Part shown: piece by piece, positions 41,152 to 49,374 of the stretch
Numbering within the stretch: position 1 is the first letter of the stretch
Layout: the number at the start of each line of letters is the position of its first letter
Source of the DNA: Faecalibacterium prausnitzii
GTDB taxonomy: Bacteria; Bacillota; Clostridia; Oscillospirales; Ruminococcaceae
Direction: 5' to 3'
Assembly: GCF_003287495.1 (NCBI RefSeq)
Contig: NZ_PRLE01000001.1
Location: 248,001-312,000 of the forward strand
Length of the DNA stretch: 64,000 nucleotides
Made by a program: the position numbers and the translations under genes
The notes under the pieces: generated by a model
The model's database searches: none
What the model saw: the letters and a program-made list of their open reading frames with translations, nothing else
Told to the model about the DNA's origin: nothing

Positions 41152-41868
41152 ATGAATCTTTCTTCTCATTTCCGCCGCGCGGCGGTGTTGGGGCTTTCCC
41201 TGCTGCTGGCCGCCCAGCTGGGCGTGGGAGCCTGTGCGGCCTCTGTTTTTGATGCGGCCTACTACGCTGAAACCAACCCGGACGTTGCGGCCGCCTGCGG
41301 CACCGACGAGGCCTCCCTGCTCCGGCATTACCTTTCCAGCGGCCAGGCGGAGGGCCGCAAGCCCTCGGCCCGGGGGAAGGCCGGTGATAGCCTGAAACTG
41401 ACGAATGAGCAGATCGCGCTGGTATGGTCCCCTGTCCCCCTCAAGGATCTAGCCAATTACAAGAGCCTGAAAAAGAAGATGACCGATGAGCAGTACCAGG
41501 CCGCCTATCAGGAAGCCGTCAATCTGGTGCTGCCCGTAGCTCTCAGTAGCCGCGAAGAGCAGCTGACCTACATTGCCGCGGCCCTGCGGGAACGGTTTGA
41601 CAGCGGCATGAGCTACTCCATGGACGCCGACCACTACAATGATCCCTATGGCTATTTTGTGCTGGGCTCTGCCTCCTGTGCCGGCTGCACCCGTGCCACC
41701 GGGCTCTGCCTGAACGTGCTGGGCATCCCCTACGAGCATGTCAACGAGAACCAGTACAGCCACCAGTGGTGCCGTGTGCCTGTGGGGGACACTTACTGGA
41801 TCTGCGACGCCTACGGCCTCTACTGCGGTCCGGAGCCCGCACCCTACCAGCATCCGTATTTCCAGTAA
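41152..41868 (+). CDS. Secreted transglutaminase-like protein
   Basis: 238 residues. Signal peptide (AAVLGLSLLLAAQLGVGACAA, residues 10-30), then a 40-residue module FDAAYYAETNPDVAAACGTD...HYLSSGQAEGRKPS that recurs in secreted Clostridial proteins. The C-terminal part carries a transglutaminase-type triad: Cys in GSASCAGCTRATGLCLNVLG, His in NQYSHQWCRV and Asp in YWICDAYGLYC. AAAGGAGGAA precedes the ATG. Family knowledge: such bacterial domains act as Cys proteases or crosslinkers on the cell surface. Two extra cysteines near the triad may be disulfide bonded. Confidence 0.83.
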   Translation: MNLSSHFRRAAVLGLSLLLAAQLGVGACAASVFDAAYYAETNPDVAAACGTDEASLLRHYLSSGQAEGRKPSARGKAGDSLKLTNEQIALVWSPVPLKDLANYKSLKKKMTDEQYQAAYQEAVNLVLPVALSSREEQLTYIAAALRERFDSGMSYSMDADHYNDPYGYFVLGSASCAGCTRATGLCLNVLGIPYEHVNENQYSHQWCRVPVGDTYWICDAYGLYCGPEPAPYQHPYFQ

Positions 41869-41887
41869 TCGCCTGATTCTGACACTA

Positions 41888-41922
41888 CAAAAGCCGCCCG
41901 GTTTTTACGCCGGGCGGCTTTG
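41888..41922. terminator. Terminator between convergent genes
   Basis: AAAGCCGCCCGG / CCGGGCGGCTTT stem, 8-base loop, with T runs on both sides. Confidence 0.9.
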
Positions 41923-41944
41923 CTCTTTTGGTACTCTCTCTTTC

Positions 41945-43276
41945 TCAGACGTTTGCCGTCTCGTGGCTCAGCCGGGGCGCGCCGCCTGCCAGCTCCTCCG
42001 CGGTCAGGGGCTTGACGGGCTCCTGTACCGGATTGTTGAGCCGCTCCTTCGCCACGGCCAGCATCAGCTTGATGCGGTTTTCCTGGTTGACCTTGGTGGC
42101 GCTGGGGTCGTAATCAATGGGGGTGATGTTGGACGCAGGATACAGGGCGCGGATCTTGTTGACCATGCCCTTGCCCACAATGTGGTTGGGCAGGCAGCCG
42201 AACGGCTGGGCACAGACGATGTTGCCGTAACCGCCCTGCACCAGCTCGATCATTTCCGCCGTCAGCAGCCAGCCCTCGCCCATCTTGGCACCGAGGGAGA
42301 TAACGCCCTTGGGCTTCTCCACCAGTTCCTTAAAGGGGCCGGGAGCGTAGAAACCGGCGTCTGCCGTGGCTTTGAGCATGGAGCGCTCAATGCCGTCCAG
42401 ATAATTGAGGAACTGGTCAATGACCACTTTGGTGCCCAGTTTGCCGCCGTACAGGACATGATCTTCGCCCATGTTAAAGGCACAATACTGCACAAAGCCC
42501 ATCAGACCCGGGAAGTTGACTTCGCAGTCCTGGCTCTCCAGGAACTTCTGCAGGTCGTTGTTGCCCAGCGGGCTGTACTTGACGTAAATTTCACCGACCA
42601 CGCCCACCTTGACCTTGGGCACCCGGGTAACCGGGATGGCCGCAAACTCGCGGGCGATGAGCGGGAACGTGTGCTTCATCTCCTTGGCGGTAAAGCCCTT
42701 GCCGGCCAGCAGGACACGGCCCAGACGCTCCACCCACTTGTCCACCAGCTTGTCCGCACTCCCCTTTTCGTTCTCATAGGGGGCGGTCTGGTTGCGCAGG
42801 GCGCAGAGCATATCGCCATAGAAGATGCAGGCCAGCGCGCGGCGGGCCAGCGGCAGAGTCATCTGGAAGCCGCTGTCTTTTTCCAGACCCGAGAAGTTCA
42901 GGCTGGCCACCGGGATCTCCGGGTAGCCTGCCTTGACCAGTGCCTTGCGCAGCAGGTGGATGTAGTTGGAAGCACGGCAGCCACCGCCCGTCTGGGTGAT
43001 GAGCAGGGCCGTATGTTCGAGATCATATTTGCCGCTGTTCAGGGCATCCAGGAACTGGCCGATGACCAGCAGCGCCGGGTAGCAGGTATCGTTGTGGACG
43101 TACTTCAGGCCCAGCTGTGCCACAGCGCTGCCGCAGTTGCCCAGGATCTCGCACTTGTAGCCATCGTATTCCAGTGCATATTTCAGCAGCCGGAACTGGG
43201 TGACGGCCATGTTGGGGATGAGAATGGTATGGGTCTTCTTCATCTCCGGGGTAAATTTTGGATATTGATATTCCAT
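41945..43276 (-). CDS. 2-hydroxyacyl-CoA dehydratase-like C-terminal partner of the activase
   Basis: 443 residues. YVHNDTCYPALLVIGQFLDA, ITQTGGGCRASNYIHLLRKA and YGNIVCAQPFGCLPNHIVGK are the conserved Cys stretches of the dehydratase-type domain that forms the C-terminal third of large activase-related proteins in Clostridia. Here that part is a separate protein. AGGAGATAACC precedes the ATG, which lies three bases after the stop of the activase gene. Several cysteines could hold an iron-sulfur cluster. Substrate is unknown. Confidence 0.82.
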   Translation of the reverse strand: MEYQYPKFTPEMKKTHTILIPNMAVTQFRLLKYALEYDGYKCEILGNCGSAVAQLGLKYVHNDTCYPALLVIGQFLDALNSGKYDLEHTALLITQTGGGCRASNYIHLLRKALVKAGYPEIPVASLNFSGLEKDSGFQMTLPLARRALACIFYGDMLCALRNQTAPYENEKGSADKLVDKWVERLGRVLLAGKGFTAKEMKHTFPLIAREFAAIPVTRVPKVKVGVVGEIYVKYSPLGNNDLQKFLESQDCEVNFPGLMGFVQYCAFNMGEDHVLYGGKLGTKVVIDQFLNYLDGIERSMLKATADAGFYAPGPFKELVEKPKGVISLGAKMGEGWLLTAEMIELVQGGYGNIVCAQPFGCLPNHIVGKGMVNKIRALYPASNITPIDYDPSATKVNQENRIKLMLAVAKERLNNPVQEPVKPLTAEELAGGAPRLSHETANV

Positions 43277-43279
43277 AGG

Positions 43280-46207
43280 TTATCTCCTGTCCTCATCGCG
43301 CTCATCCAGAGCAGCAAACAGGCTGCGCAGGCGGATGTTGACCGCGCCAAGGTTGGTGATCTCATCGATCTTGAGCTGGGTATAGAGCTTGCCGCCCTCC
43401 TGCAGGATCTCGCGGGTCTCGTCGGTGGTAATGGCGTCCACGCCGCAGCCGAACGAAACCAGCTGCACCAGATCCATGTCTTTCTGGGTGGTGCAGTACT
43501 TGGCCGCTGCATACAGGCGGCTGTGGTAGGTCCACTGGTTCAGGACGCTGGTGGGGAATTTCTCCACCCGGTTGGAAATGCTGTCCTCGGTGACCACTGC
43601 CGCGCCGTGGCGGGTGATGAGGTGGTCGATCCCGTGGTTGACCTCCGGGTCCACATGATACGGACGGCCCGCCAGCACGATGATCCGTTTGCCCTGACGG
43701 CGGGCTTCGTCAATGATCTCGCTGCCCTTGACCCGAATTTTTGCCATGTGGGCCTCGTACTCAGCGTAGGCTGCATCGGCTGCCTCCTGCACCTCTTTCT
43801 CCGAGATGCCGCCGAAGTACTTGGGCAGAACATTTTTCGCCATCTTGTGGACGAAATCTTTCGGGCGATGGATGCCGACGTAATCGTAAATGAACTTCTT
43901 GCCCTCCAGCTCCGGGCAGTTGCCTGCCAGAACCTCGGGGTAGTAAGCCACCACGGGGCAGTTATAATGGTTATCCCCCAGCCCCTCATCGACATTGTAG
44001 GTCAGGCAGGGGTAGAAGATGGCATCCAGCTGCATCTGGCTCAGGGCCTTGATGTGGCCGTGGCTGAGCTTGGCCGGGAAGCAGGCCGTATCGCTGGGGA
44101 TGGTCGCCTGACCGGCCAGATAGAGGCCGCGGCTGGACACCGGGCTGGTGTGGACGGCAAAGCCAAGCTTGGTCCAGAACGCGTACCAGAACGGCAGCAG
44201 CTCATAGAAGCCCAGGCAGAGCGGGATGCCGATGGAGCCACGCTTGCCGGGTACCGGCTTGTAGCTGGCCAGAAGCTGCTGCTTATAGGCGTAAAGGTTG
44301 AGGCTGTTGTCCTCACTCTTGCCCGTCACCGGCTTATCGCAGCGGTTGCCCGAGATGAATTTGCGGCCATCGGCAAAGGTATTGACGGTGAGCTGGCAGT
44401 GGTTGCCGCAGCCGCCGCACTTGACGCTGACCACTTTCTGGTCAAAGTTCTTGAGCTCGGCCTGGCTCATCATATCGGAGACCGTTTTGCCGTTCTTTTT
44501 GCTCTGGCGCAGACCGAACAGTGCCGCACCGTAAGCGCCCATCAGGCCCGCGATGTCGGGACGGATGACCTCGACGCCCATTTCTTTTTCAAAGGCACGG
44601 AGGACGGCTTCGTTATAGAACGTACCGCCCTGCACCACGATCTTCCGGCCCAGCTCCTCGGGGCTGGAAGCGCGGATGACCTTGTACAGCGCGTTTTTGA
44701 CCACGCTGATGGACAGACCGGCCGAAATGTTCTGGATGGATGCACCATCTTTCTGGGCCTGCTTGACCGAGCTGTTCATAAACACGGTGCAGCGGCTGCC
44801 CAGATCCACGGGGCGGTCAGCAAACAGGCCGAGAGCGGCAAACTCCTTGACGTCATACCCCAGCGCCTGGGCAAAGGTCTGCAAAAAGCTGCCGCAGCCG
44901 GAAGAACAGGCTTCGTTCAGGAAGATGTTGCTGATGGCACCATCCTCGATCTTGAAGCACTTCATATCCTGGCCGCCGATGTCGATGATAAAATCGACAT
45001 CCGGCATAAAGTATTTGGCGGCTGTAAAGTGGGCCACCGTTTCCACCAGACCGTAATCACAGCGGAACGCGTTTTTCACCAGCTCCTCGCCATAGCCGGT
45101 TGTGGTCACACTGGCCACCTGCAGGCCCGGGTGCTCCTTGTAAATTTTGAGCAGCTGCTCCCGGATCAGAGGCAGCGGGTTGCCGAGGTTGGGCTGGTAA
45201 TTGGTGTACAGGATCTGGCTCTTCTCGTCCACCACCACCAGTTTGACGGTGGTGGAGCCGGAGTCGATGCCGATATGCACCGGGCCGCACTGGGCGCTGA
45301 ACGGCACCCGGGGCACGCTGTGGGACATGTGCCGGGCATGGAACGCCTCGTACTCTTCCTTGTTGGCAAAGAGGGGCGGCTCACTGGCATAGGTTGCCGT
45401 GGCGGCGTACTCATCCAGCGCCTTGGCCACCTCCGAGAGGTTGAACGCCTTATCCGCGTAAAGGGCGGCACCCAGCGCCACATACAGCAGGCTGTTCTCA
45501 GGGCAGGTGCCCGTTACGCCCAGCGCTTCATCAAAGCTCTTGCGCAGCACGGTGCTGAACGTCAGCGGCCCGCCCAGATACAGGATGTTGCCCTGGATGG
45601 GGCGGCCCTGTGCCAGGCCGGCAATGGTCTGGTTGACCACTGCCTTATAGATGCTGGCCGCGATATCTTCCGTCCGGGCACCCTGGTTGATGAGGGGCTG
45701 GACGTCGCTCTTGGCAAACACGCCGCAGCGGGAAGCGATGGTATAAGTACGCTGTGCCTGCTCGGCTGCTTTGTTCATCTCATCGGCGCTCATTTTCAGC
45801 AACGTTGCCATCTGATCGATGAACGCACCCGTGCCGCCGGCACAGCTGCCGTTCATCCGCACCTCGGTGCCGTTGGTCAGGAACAGGATCTTTGCATCCT
45901 CGCCGCCCAGCTCGATCACGCAGTCCGTCCGGGGGACAAACCGCTTGACAGCCACACGGGTGGAGAAGACCTCCTGCACAAAGGGCACCTTGCAGCTGTC
46001 GGCCAGGCCCATGCCTGCCGAGCCGGAGATGCTGAGCAGGGCGGTCTGCCCGTGCAGCTGCTCGGTATCAATGCGGCGCAGCAGTTCCTGCGCCTTTTCC
46101 AGAATATGACTATAGTGTCGCTCGTATGTCGAATACACCAGCGCATCGTTTTCATCCAGCACCACGCACTTGATGGTGGTGCTGCCGATGTCAAGACCTA
46201 CTCTCAC
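43280..46207 (-). CDS. Acyl-CoA dehydratase activase-related protein (two BadF/HgdC ATPase units)
   Basis: 975 residues. Two ASKHA ATPase units: RVGLDIGSTTIKCVVLDEND (residue 3) with ELGGEDAKILFL and GGTGAFIDQMA, and HIGIDSGSTTVKLVVVDEK (about 325) with DIGGQDMKCFKIEDG and the cluster motif NEACSSGCGSFLQTFA. A third part from about 640 (KCGGCGNHCQLTVNTF, GNRCDKPVTGKSE) is DUF2229-like. The start is GTG 46207 with AAGGAGG ten bases upstream. Family knowledge: ATP-driven electron injection into radical dehydratases. The HgdAB-type dehydratase itself is not in the window, so the job may differ. Confidence 0.88.
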   Translation of the reverse strand: MRVGLDIGSTTIKCVVLDENDALVYSTYERHYSHILEKAQELLRRIDTEQLHGQTALLSISGSAGMGLADSCKVPFVQEVFSTRVAVKRFVPRTDCVIELGGEDAKILFLTNGTEVRMNGSCAGGTGAFIDQMATLLKMSADEMNKAAEQAQRTYTIASRCGVFAKSDVQPLINQGARTEDIAASIYKAVVNQTIAGLAQGRPIQGNILYLGGPLTFSTVLRKSFDEALGVTGTCPENSLLYVALGAALYADKAFNLSEVAKALDEYAATATYASEPPLFANKEEYEAFHARHMSHSVPRVPFSAQCGPVHIGIDSGSTTVKLVVVDEKSQILYTNYQPNLGNPLPLIREQLLKIYKEHPGLQVASVTTTGYGEELVKNAFRCDYGLVETVAHFTAAKYFMPDVDFIIDIGGQDMKCFKIEDGAISNIFLNEACSSGCGSFLQTFAQALGYDVKEFAALGLFADRPVDLGSRCTVFMNSSVKQAQKDGASIQNISAGLSISVVKNALYKVIRASSPEELGRKIVVQGGTFYNEAVLRAFEKEMGVEVIRPDIAGLMGAYGAALFGLRQSKKNGKTVSDMMSQAELKNFDQKVVSVKCGGCGNHCQLTVNTFADGRKFISGNRCDKPVTGKSEDNSLNLYAYKQQLLASYKPVPGKRGSIGIPLCLGFYELLPFWYAFWTKLGFAVHTSPVSSRGLYLAGQATIPSDTACFPAKLSHGHIKALSQMQLDAIFYPCLTYNVDEGLGDNHYNCPVVAYYPEVLAGNCPELEGKKFIYDYVGIHRPKDFVHKMAKNVLPKYFGGISEKEVQEAADAAYAEYEAHMAKIRVKGSEIIDEARRQGKRIIVLAGRPYHVDPEVNHGIDHLITRHGAAVVTEDSISNRVEKFPTSVLNQWTYHSRLYAAAKYCTTQKDMDLVQLVSFGCGVDAITTDETREILQEGGKLYTQLKIDEITNLGAVNIRLRSLFAALDERDEDRR

Positions 46208-46317
46208 AGTTGTTTTTCCTCCTTGAAGGATCGTGCTCCCCTGCCCTGCCCCGATGCGTGCAGGGGCAAAAAACAGGGAGGAGCCGAAGAAACACTCTCC
46301 GGCCCGCATACGGGGGT

Positions 46318-46346
46318 ATTATAAACCAAATGGGCGGGACATTCAA
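46318..46346 (-). promoter_or_regulatory. Promoter of the activase operon
   Basis: Minus strand -35 TTGAAT (46346-46341), 17-base spacer, perfect -10 TATAAT (46323-46318). Leader of about 105 nt that is GC-rich. Confidence 0.75.
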
Positions 46347-46381
46347 TCCGCAGGTTTTATTTTACACGTTAAAAATAGTAA

Positions 46382-46493
46382 TTTCGATGCAAAAAGTTAA
46401 ACATTTTGTGAATTTGCCAAAAGTGGCAGCCCATTTTTCGGCATTTTGGCAAAAAATTTTTACCATTCGCTTTTTGCATCGTTCCAATCGAAA
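46382..46493. repeat. Nested inverted repeat upstream of the activase promoter
   Basis: CGATGCAAAAAG (46385-46396) pairs with CTTTTTGCATCG (46470-46481). Inside it TTTGCCAAAA (46413-46422) pairs with TTTTGGCAAA (46444-46453). Outside, TTTCGAT (46382-46388) can pair with ATCGAAA (46487-46493). The whole is AT-rich against GC-rich surroundings. The remaining part of the 557-base gap up to 46764 shows only a weak plus-strand frame from 46576 and a terminator at 46722. Confidence 0.6.
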
Positions 46494-46721
46494 CTTTCCT
46501 GCCCACATTGATTATACTTTAACATAAAGCGAGTTCTTTTTGAATTTTTCGCTGGCTAAGATTTGGTGAAGAAAGATGGAAGAGATTGATGGGACGATCC
46601 TCCCGGGTGGTGTTCTCGGCAGTCTGGCAATGGCAGCCCTCTTCGGCGCGGGTGCAGCCAAGCGCGTGGAAACGAATCAACTTTTTATTTTACAGTTTTC
46701 CCCGTTTTTCCGCAACGCTCA

Positions 46722-46750
46722 AAAAGGGCAGGCGCGCGGCCTGCCCTTTT
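46722..46750. terminator. Terminator of the ketopantoate reductase-like gene
   Basis: AAAAGGGCAGG / CCTGCCCTTTT stem with a 7-base loop, T run on both strands. On the minus strand it lies 14 bases after the gene's stop. Confidence 0.88.
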
Positions 46751-46764
46751 GTGGTTCTGAGTTT

Positions 46765-47736
46765 TTATACGCGATGCTTTGCCCGCAGCAGCAAGGTCTT
46801 CCAGCTGGGCATCTCATTGCGCAGGGTGTCCCAGGCAGGCATCGCCGTCCGGGTAGTGGCACGGATGGCCTCAAACGCCTCATCGTGGTAGTGCATCTCT
46901 TCCACGGCATGCATGGCGTGGTCGCTGGCACACAGGCGGCCCAGCGGCGTTTTCGTCATCATCAGCATCATTCTGTCCATCTTTTTGCGGCCGGGGGTGC
47001 AGGCCTCGTAGTAGCTGGTGTTCTCCGCGTCGTTTACCGGGACGCCTGCCGCCTTGAGCATCATGCAGCCCTCCCACGCCGCGTCGAGCATGAGCTTGCG
47101 CTGCTCGGCGGTGGCCTTGGTCAGGTCGCCATTGCAGGCGTAGCAGACATAGCACACGGGCAGGATCAGGGCCAGGTGGCACTTGAGCCACTCGTCCATA
47201 TCGCTGTAGAACGTCAGCTTGTACTTGACGCCCGCAAACGCCGCCTGCAGCCGCTGGCGGAATGTACCGGACAGCGGCGCTGTCGCGCCGCCTACCGTCA
47301 TGCCAATGCCCGCGTGGACACTGATGACCTGGCCGTTCTCCCGGCGTCCGCCGTTGTTCTGGAAGCCGAACGCGATTTTATCCGCCGGGCGCTGCATGGC
47401 CTGCAGGACAGAGCGAGCATGGGGCTGGTTGCCCACAAACACAAAAAACTCGCTCTTGTTCTGCTTGAGGACGGGCAGGATCTCCGGCAGCTGGCCTGCC
47501 TGCACCGTGACAAACACGATGTCATAGCTTTCCTCCGGGGCCAGCGTTTCAATGGTCGGCACACGGTCCACAGTCGTTTTGAGCTGGGCCCAGTGGCGGA
47601 TGGTGAGGCCTTTCTGGTCGATTCGCTCTTTCCACTCGCCCCGCGCCAGCAGAGTCACCGTGTTTTTCTCGTTTTGTGCCAGCCGGTGGGCCAGCTCACA
47701 GCCCTGCACGCCTGCACCGTACACTAAGATCCTCAT
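46765..47736 (-). CDS. Ketopantoate reductase (ApbA/PanE) family protein
   Basis: 323 residues. Rossmann start MRILVYGAGVQGCELAHRLA, then YDIVFVTVQAGQLPEILPVL and VGNQPHARSVLQ. The C-terminal helical half has the Lys in EWLKCHLALILPVCYVCYAC, which fits the catalytic region of the family. GGAGGTGCG precedes the ATG. Family knowledge: NADPH-dependent reduction of 2-oxoacids, in the classic case of ketopantoate for CoA synthesis. The FGFQNNGGRRENGQVIS stretch in place of NG-type PanE motifs suggests a relative with another substrate. Confidence 0.82.
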   Translation of the reverse strand: MRILVYGAGVQGCELAHRLAQNEKNTVTLLARGEWKERIDQKGLTIRHWAQLKTTVDRVPTIETLAPEESYDIVFVTVQAGQLPEILPVLKQNKSEFFVFVGNQPHARSVLQAMQRPADKIAFGFQNNGGRRENGQVISVHAGIGMTVGGATAPLSGTFRQRLQAAFAGVKYKLTFYSDMDEWLKCHLALILPVCYVCYACNGDLTKATAEQRKLMLDAAWEGCMMLKAAGVPVNDAENTSYYEACTPGRKKMDRMMLMMTKTPLGRLCASDHAMHAVEEMHYHDEAFEAIRATTRTAMPAWDTLRNEMPSWKTLLLRAKHRV

Positions 47737-47765
47737 GGAAACGCACCTCCTGCAATGAAAGATGG

Positions 47766-48026
47766 TTATTTATGGAACAACGAGCTCAAAAAACCTTTTT
47801 TCTCATAGGGATGGCTCCGGGCACCTTTGACGGTATAGCCTGTCTCGGCAATGGCCGCCTTGAGGGCGTCAATGTCCAGCTCCTGCTCCGAGAGGATGAC
47901 CGTCTCGCCCTTGGTGTGGGAAGAGGTCACCTTTTTGACATCCGCCGCCTTGCGGACCGTCTCATTGACATGGCTCTCGCACATGCCGCACATCATGCCA
48001 TCTACTTTTAAAATCGTCTCGATCAT
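47766..48026 (-). CDS. Heavy-metal-associated (HMA) domain protein
   Basis: 86 residues. IETILKVDGMMCGMCESHVN holds the CxxC metal site (MCGMC), followed by the ferredoxin-like HMA fold (VKKVTSSHTKGETVILSE, then IDALKAAIAETGYTVKG). A basic tail KKGFLSSLFHK ends it. GGAGGTTTCG precedes the ATG at 48026. Family knowledge: copper or other soft-metal chaperone. No P-type ATPase lies near. The message has an unusually long structured leader. Confidence 0.88.
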   Translation of the reverse strand: MIETILKVDGMMCGMCESHVNETVRKAADVKKVTSSHTKGETVILSEQELDIDALKAAIAETGYTVKGARSHPYEKKGFLSSLFHK

Positions 48027-48203
48027 CTGACGAAACCTCCAAGAATTTTTTGCCTCTGCCGCAGCTTTTGCAGATTGCACAAAGGCAGCAGCTTAAATTT
48101 AGGCATTTTGTTAGCAGGAGCTAACCAGCAAACCAAACAAATCGCTGTCCGGAAGCACACCGGACAGCGGCCCGCCCCGCGGCGGGATCAGAGCCTGATC
48201 TCT
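48027..48203 (-). promoter_or_regulatory. Long leader with four hairpins before the HMA gene
   Basis: On the minus strand from the predicted start at 48203: CAGAG-ATCAGG-CTCTG, CCCGCC-GCGG-GGCGGG, GCTGTCCG-GTGTGCTT-CGGACAGC and GTTAGC-TCCT-GCTAAC, in a row, then about 60 nt to the ribosome binding site. It has no U run, so no terminator. I match it to no known riboswitch. Confidence 0.5.
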
Positions 48204-48209
48204 GCTTTT

Positions 48210-48238
48210 ATCATACCACAGAGATGGGGAATGCGCAA
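48210..48238 (-). promoter_or_regulatory. Promoter of the HMA gene
   Basis: Minus strand -35 TTGCGC (48238-48233), 17-base spacer ending TGTGG, -10 TATGAT (48215-48210). Confidence 0.65.
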
Positions 48239-48274
48239 GCGGTGCATACCGATCCACAGCGTAAAAATCGTCTC

Positions 48275-48303
48275 TTGTCAAGGGCAGTGAAACGTGGTAC
48301 AGT
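48275..48303 (+). promoter_or_regulatory. Promoter of the surface lipoprotein gene
   Basis: -35 TTGTCA (48275-48280), 17-base spacer ending CGTGG, -10 TACAGT (48298-48303). Confidence 0.6.
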
Positions 48304-48353
48304 AAACGGGCAATCGCTTCCATTTTATCGGATATGATTTTACGAGGGGTTTT

Positions 48354-49013
48354 ATGAAACAGAACAATCGTTTTTGCGTGCTGGCACTGACCGCTGTGCT
48401 GGCACTGACTCTAACCGCCTGCTCCGAGACGACTGACGGCTCCGCCGCATCGGGCAGCACCCAGACCACGCAGCCTGCCCAGAGCACCGCCCAGCAGGAC
48501 ACTTCCGCCGGGACTCCCTCTGCCAGCCAGCAGACCGAGGTGCTGGGCAGCCTGACCTCCTCCGAGCTGCAGGAACTCGTCTCCGGCAGCACCACACTGG
48601 AGCAGCTGACCCAGCAGCGCGCCGAGGCTGCTGACCCCGGCACGGGGAGCACCACTGCCCTGCCGGAGTATGAGCAGCAGCTGCAGGCTCTCATCAACCA
48701 GCTCTACGCCGTCAAGGCCCGGGCCGAGAGCGGCCTGAACAACACCATCCAGTCGGCCACGGCAGAGTACAAGGCTCTGCCTGCCGCCAAGCAGACCAAG
48801 AGCCGCAAAATCGCCATCGTGATGGGCAAGGCCAGTGAGCTGAAAGCCATGGAGGCTTCCTGTGACAAAGAGGTGGACGACATCGTAAACCAGATGCGCG
48901 CCCTGCTGACCCAGAACGGCCAGAGCACCGCCCTGGCCGACGAGGCATTGGCTGCCTACAAGGCCCAGAAGAGCGAAATGGTCTCTTCCCTCACCAGCAA
49001 ACTCTACGGCTGA
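48354..49013 (+). CDS. Surface lipoprotein, paralogue of the 52006-52818 product
   Basis: 219 residues. Lipoprotein signal with LTLTAC (cysteine 23), a Ser/Thr/Gln-rich linker, a short motif TSSELQELVSGSTTLEQLT at 68-86, and a helical domain at 104-219. That domain (YEQQLQALINQLYAVKARAE, then KSRKIAIVMGKASELKAMEA and NGQSTALADEALAAYKAQKS) matches the C-terminal domain of the protein encoded at 52006-52818 nearly throughout, and the short motif is shared too. A single Cys (residue 170) is kept in both. GAGGGGTTTT precedes the ATG. No family is recognised; it is anchored to the outer face of the membrane. Confidence 0.85.
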   Translation: MKQNNRFCVLALTAVLALTLTACSETTDGSAASGSTQTTQPAQSTAQQDTSAGTPSASQQTEVLGSLTSSELQELVSGSTTLEQLTQQRAEAADPGTGSTTALPEYEQQLQALINQLYAVKARAESGLNNTIQSATAEYKALPAAKQTKSRKIAIVMGKASELKAMEASCDKEVDDIVNQMRALLTQNGQSTALADEALAAYKAQKSEMVSSLTSKLYG

Positions 49014-49027
49014 GTGCCGAACGCGTT

Positions 49028-49082
49028 TCCCCTGCAATTTGTGCCGGAATATCCCCGGTACCCGTTGCAGGGGTTCTTTTTT
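49028..49082 (+). terminator. Terminator of the lipoprotein gene
   Basis: CCCCTGCAA / TTGCAGGGG outer stem with CCGG inside, followed by TTCTTTTTT. The 165 bases up to the next promoter (49083-49247) show nothing I can support. Confidence 0.85.
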
Positions 49083-49247
49083 GCCCGGAGAAATTCTGTT
49101 CCTGTCAGGCAGCCGCATTTTACAACTCCGGTCAGGCTTCTGTTCCACCCCTGCACGGTATCCGCTCCAAAATCATCGCCAGAGTTTTACTTCCGTTTGT
49201 AAATTTCGCCAATCTTTTGCATATTCCGGGTTTTTTTCCAATTTTGC

Positions 49248-49276
49248 TTGAATTGTGGGGACATACCGTTTAAAAT
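49248..49276 (+). promoter_or_regulatory. Promoter of the tyrosine-kinase operon
   Basis: -35 TTGAAT (49248-49253), 17-base spacer, -10 TAAAAT (49271-49276). Leader of about 90 nt. Confidence 0.6.
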
Positions 49277-49374
49277 TAGATGGGGTGTTAGAGCCTTTGT
49301 CTTTCTGCGTCAATTTTTAGAGAGGCGAAAGGCATGTTCCCACGTAATTTCAACTGAGAAAGGCGATGAGACAA

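Noticed and set aside
41738-46324. 1528-residue open frame on the plus strand
   Set aside because: It is antisense to the activase and its partner over their full length, begins inside another gene, and shows no domain. Codon bias of a GC-rich gene opens such shadow frames.
46576-47727. Plus-strand frame starting MEEIDGTILPGGVLG
   Set aside because: The first 50 codons look slightly protein-like, but there is no ribosome binding site, it runs through a terminator at 46722 and then antisense to the ketopantoate reductase-like gene.
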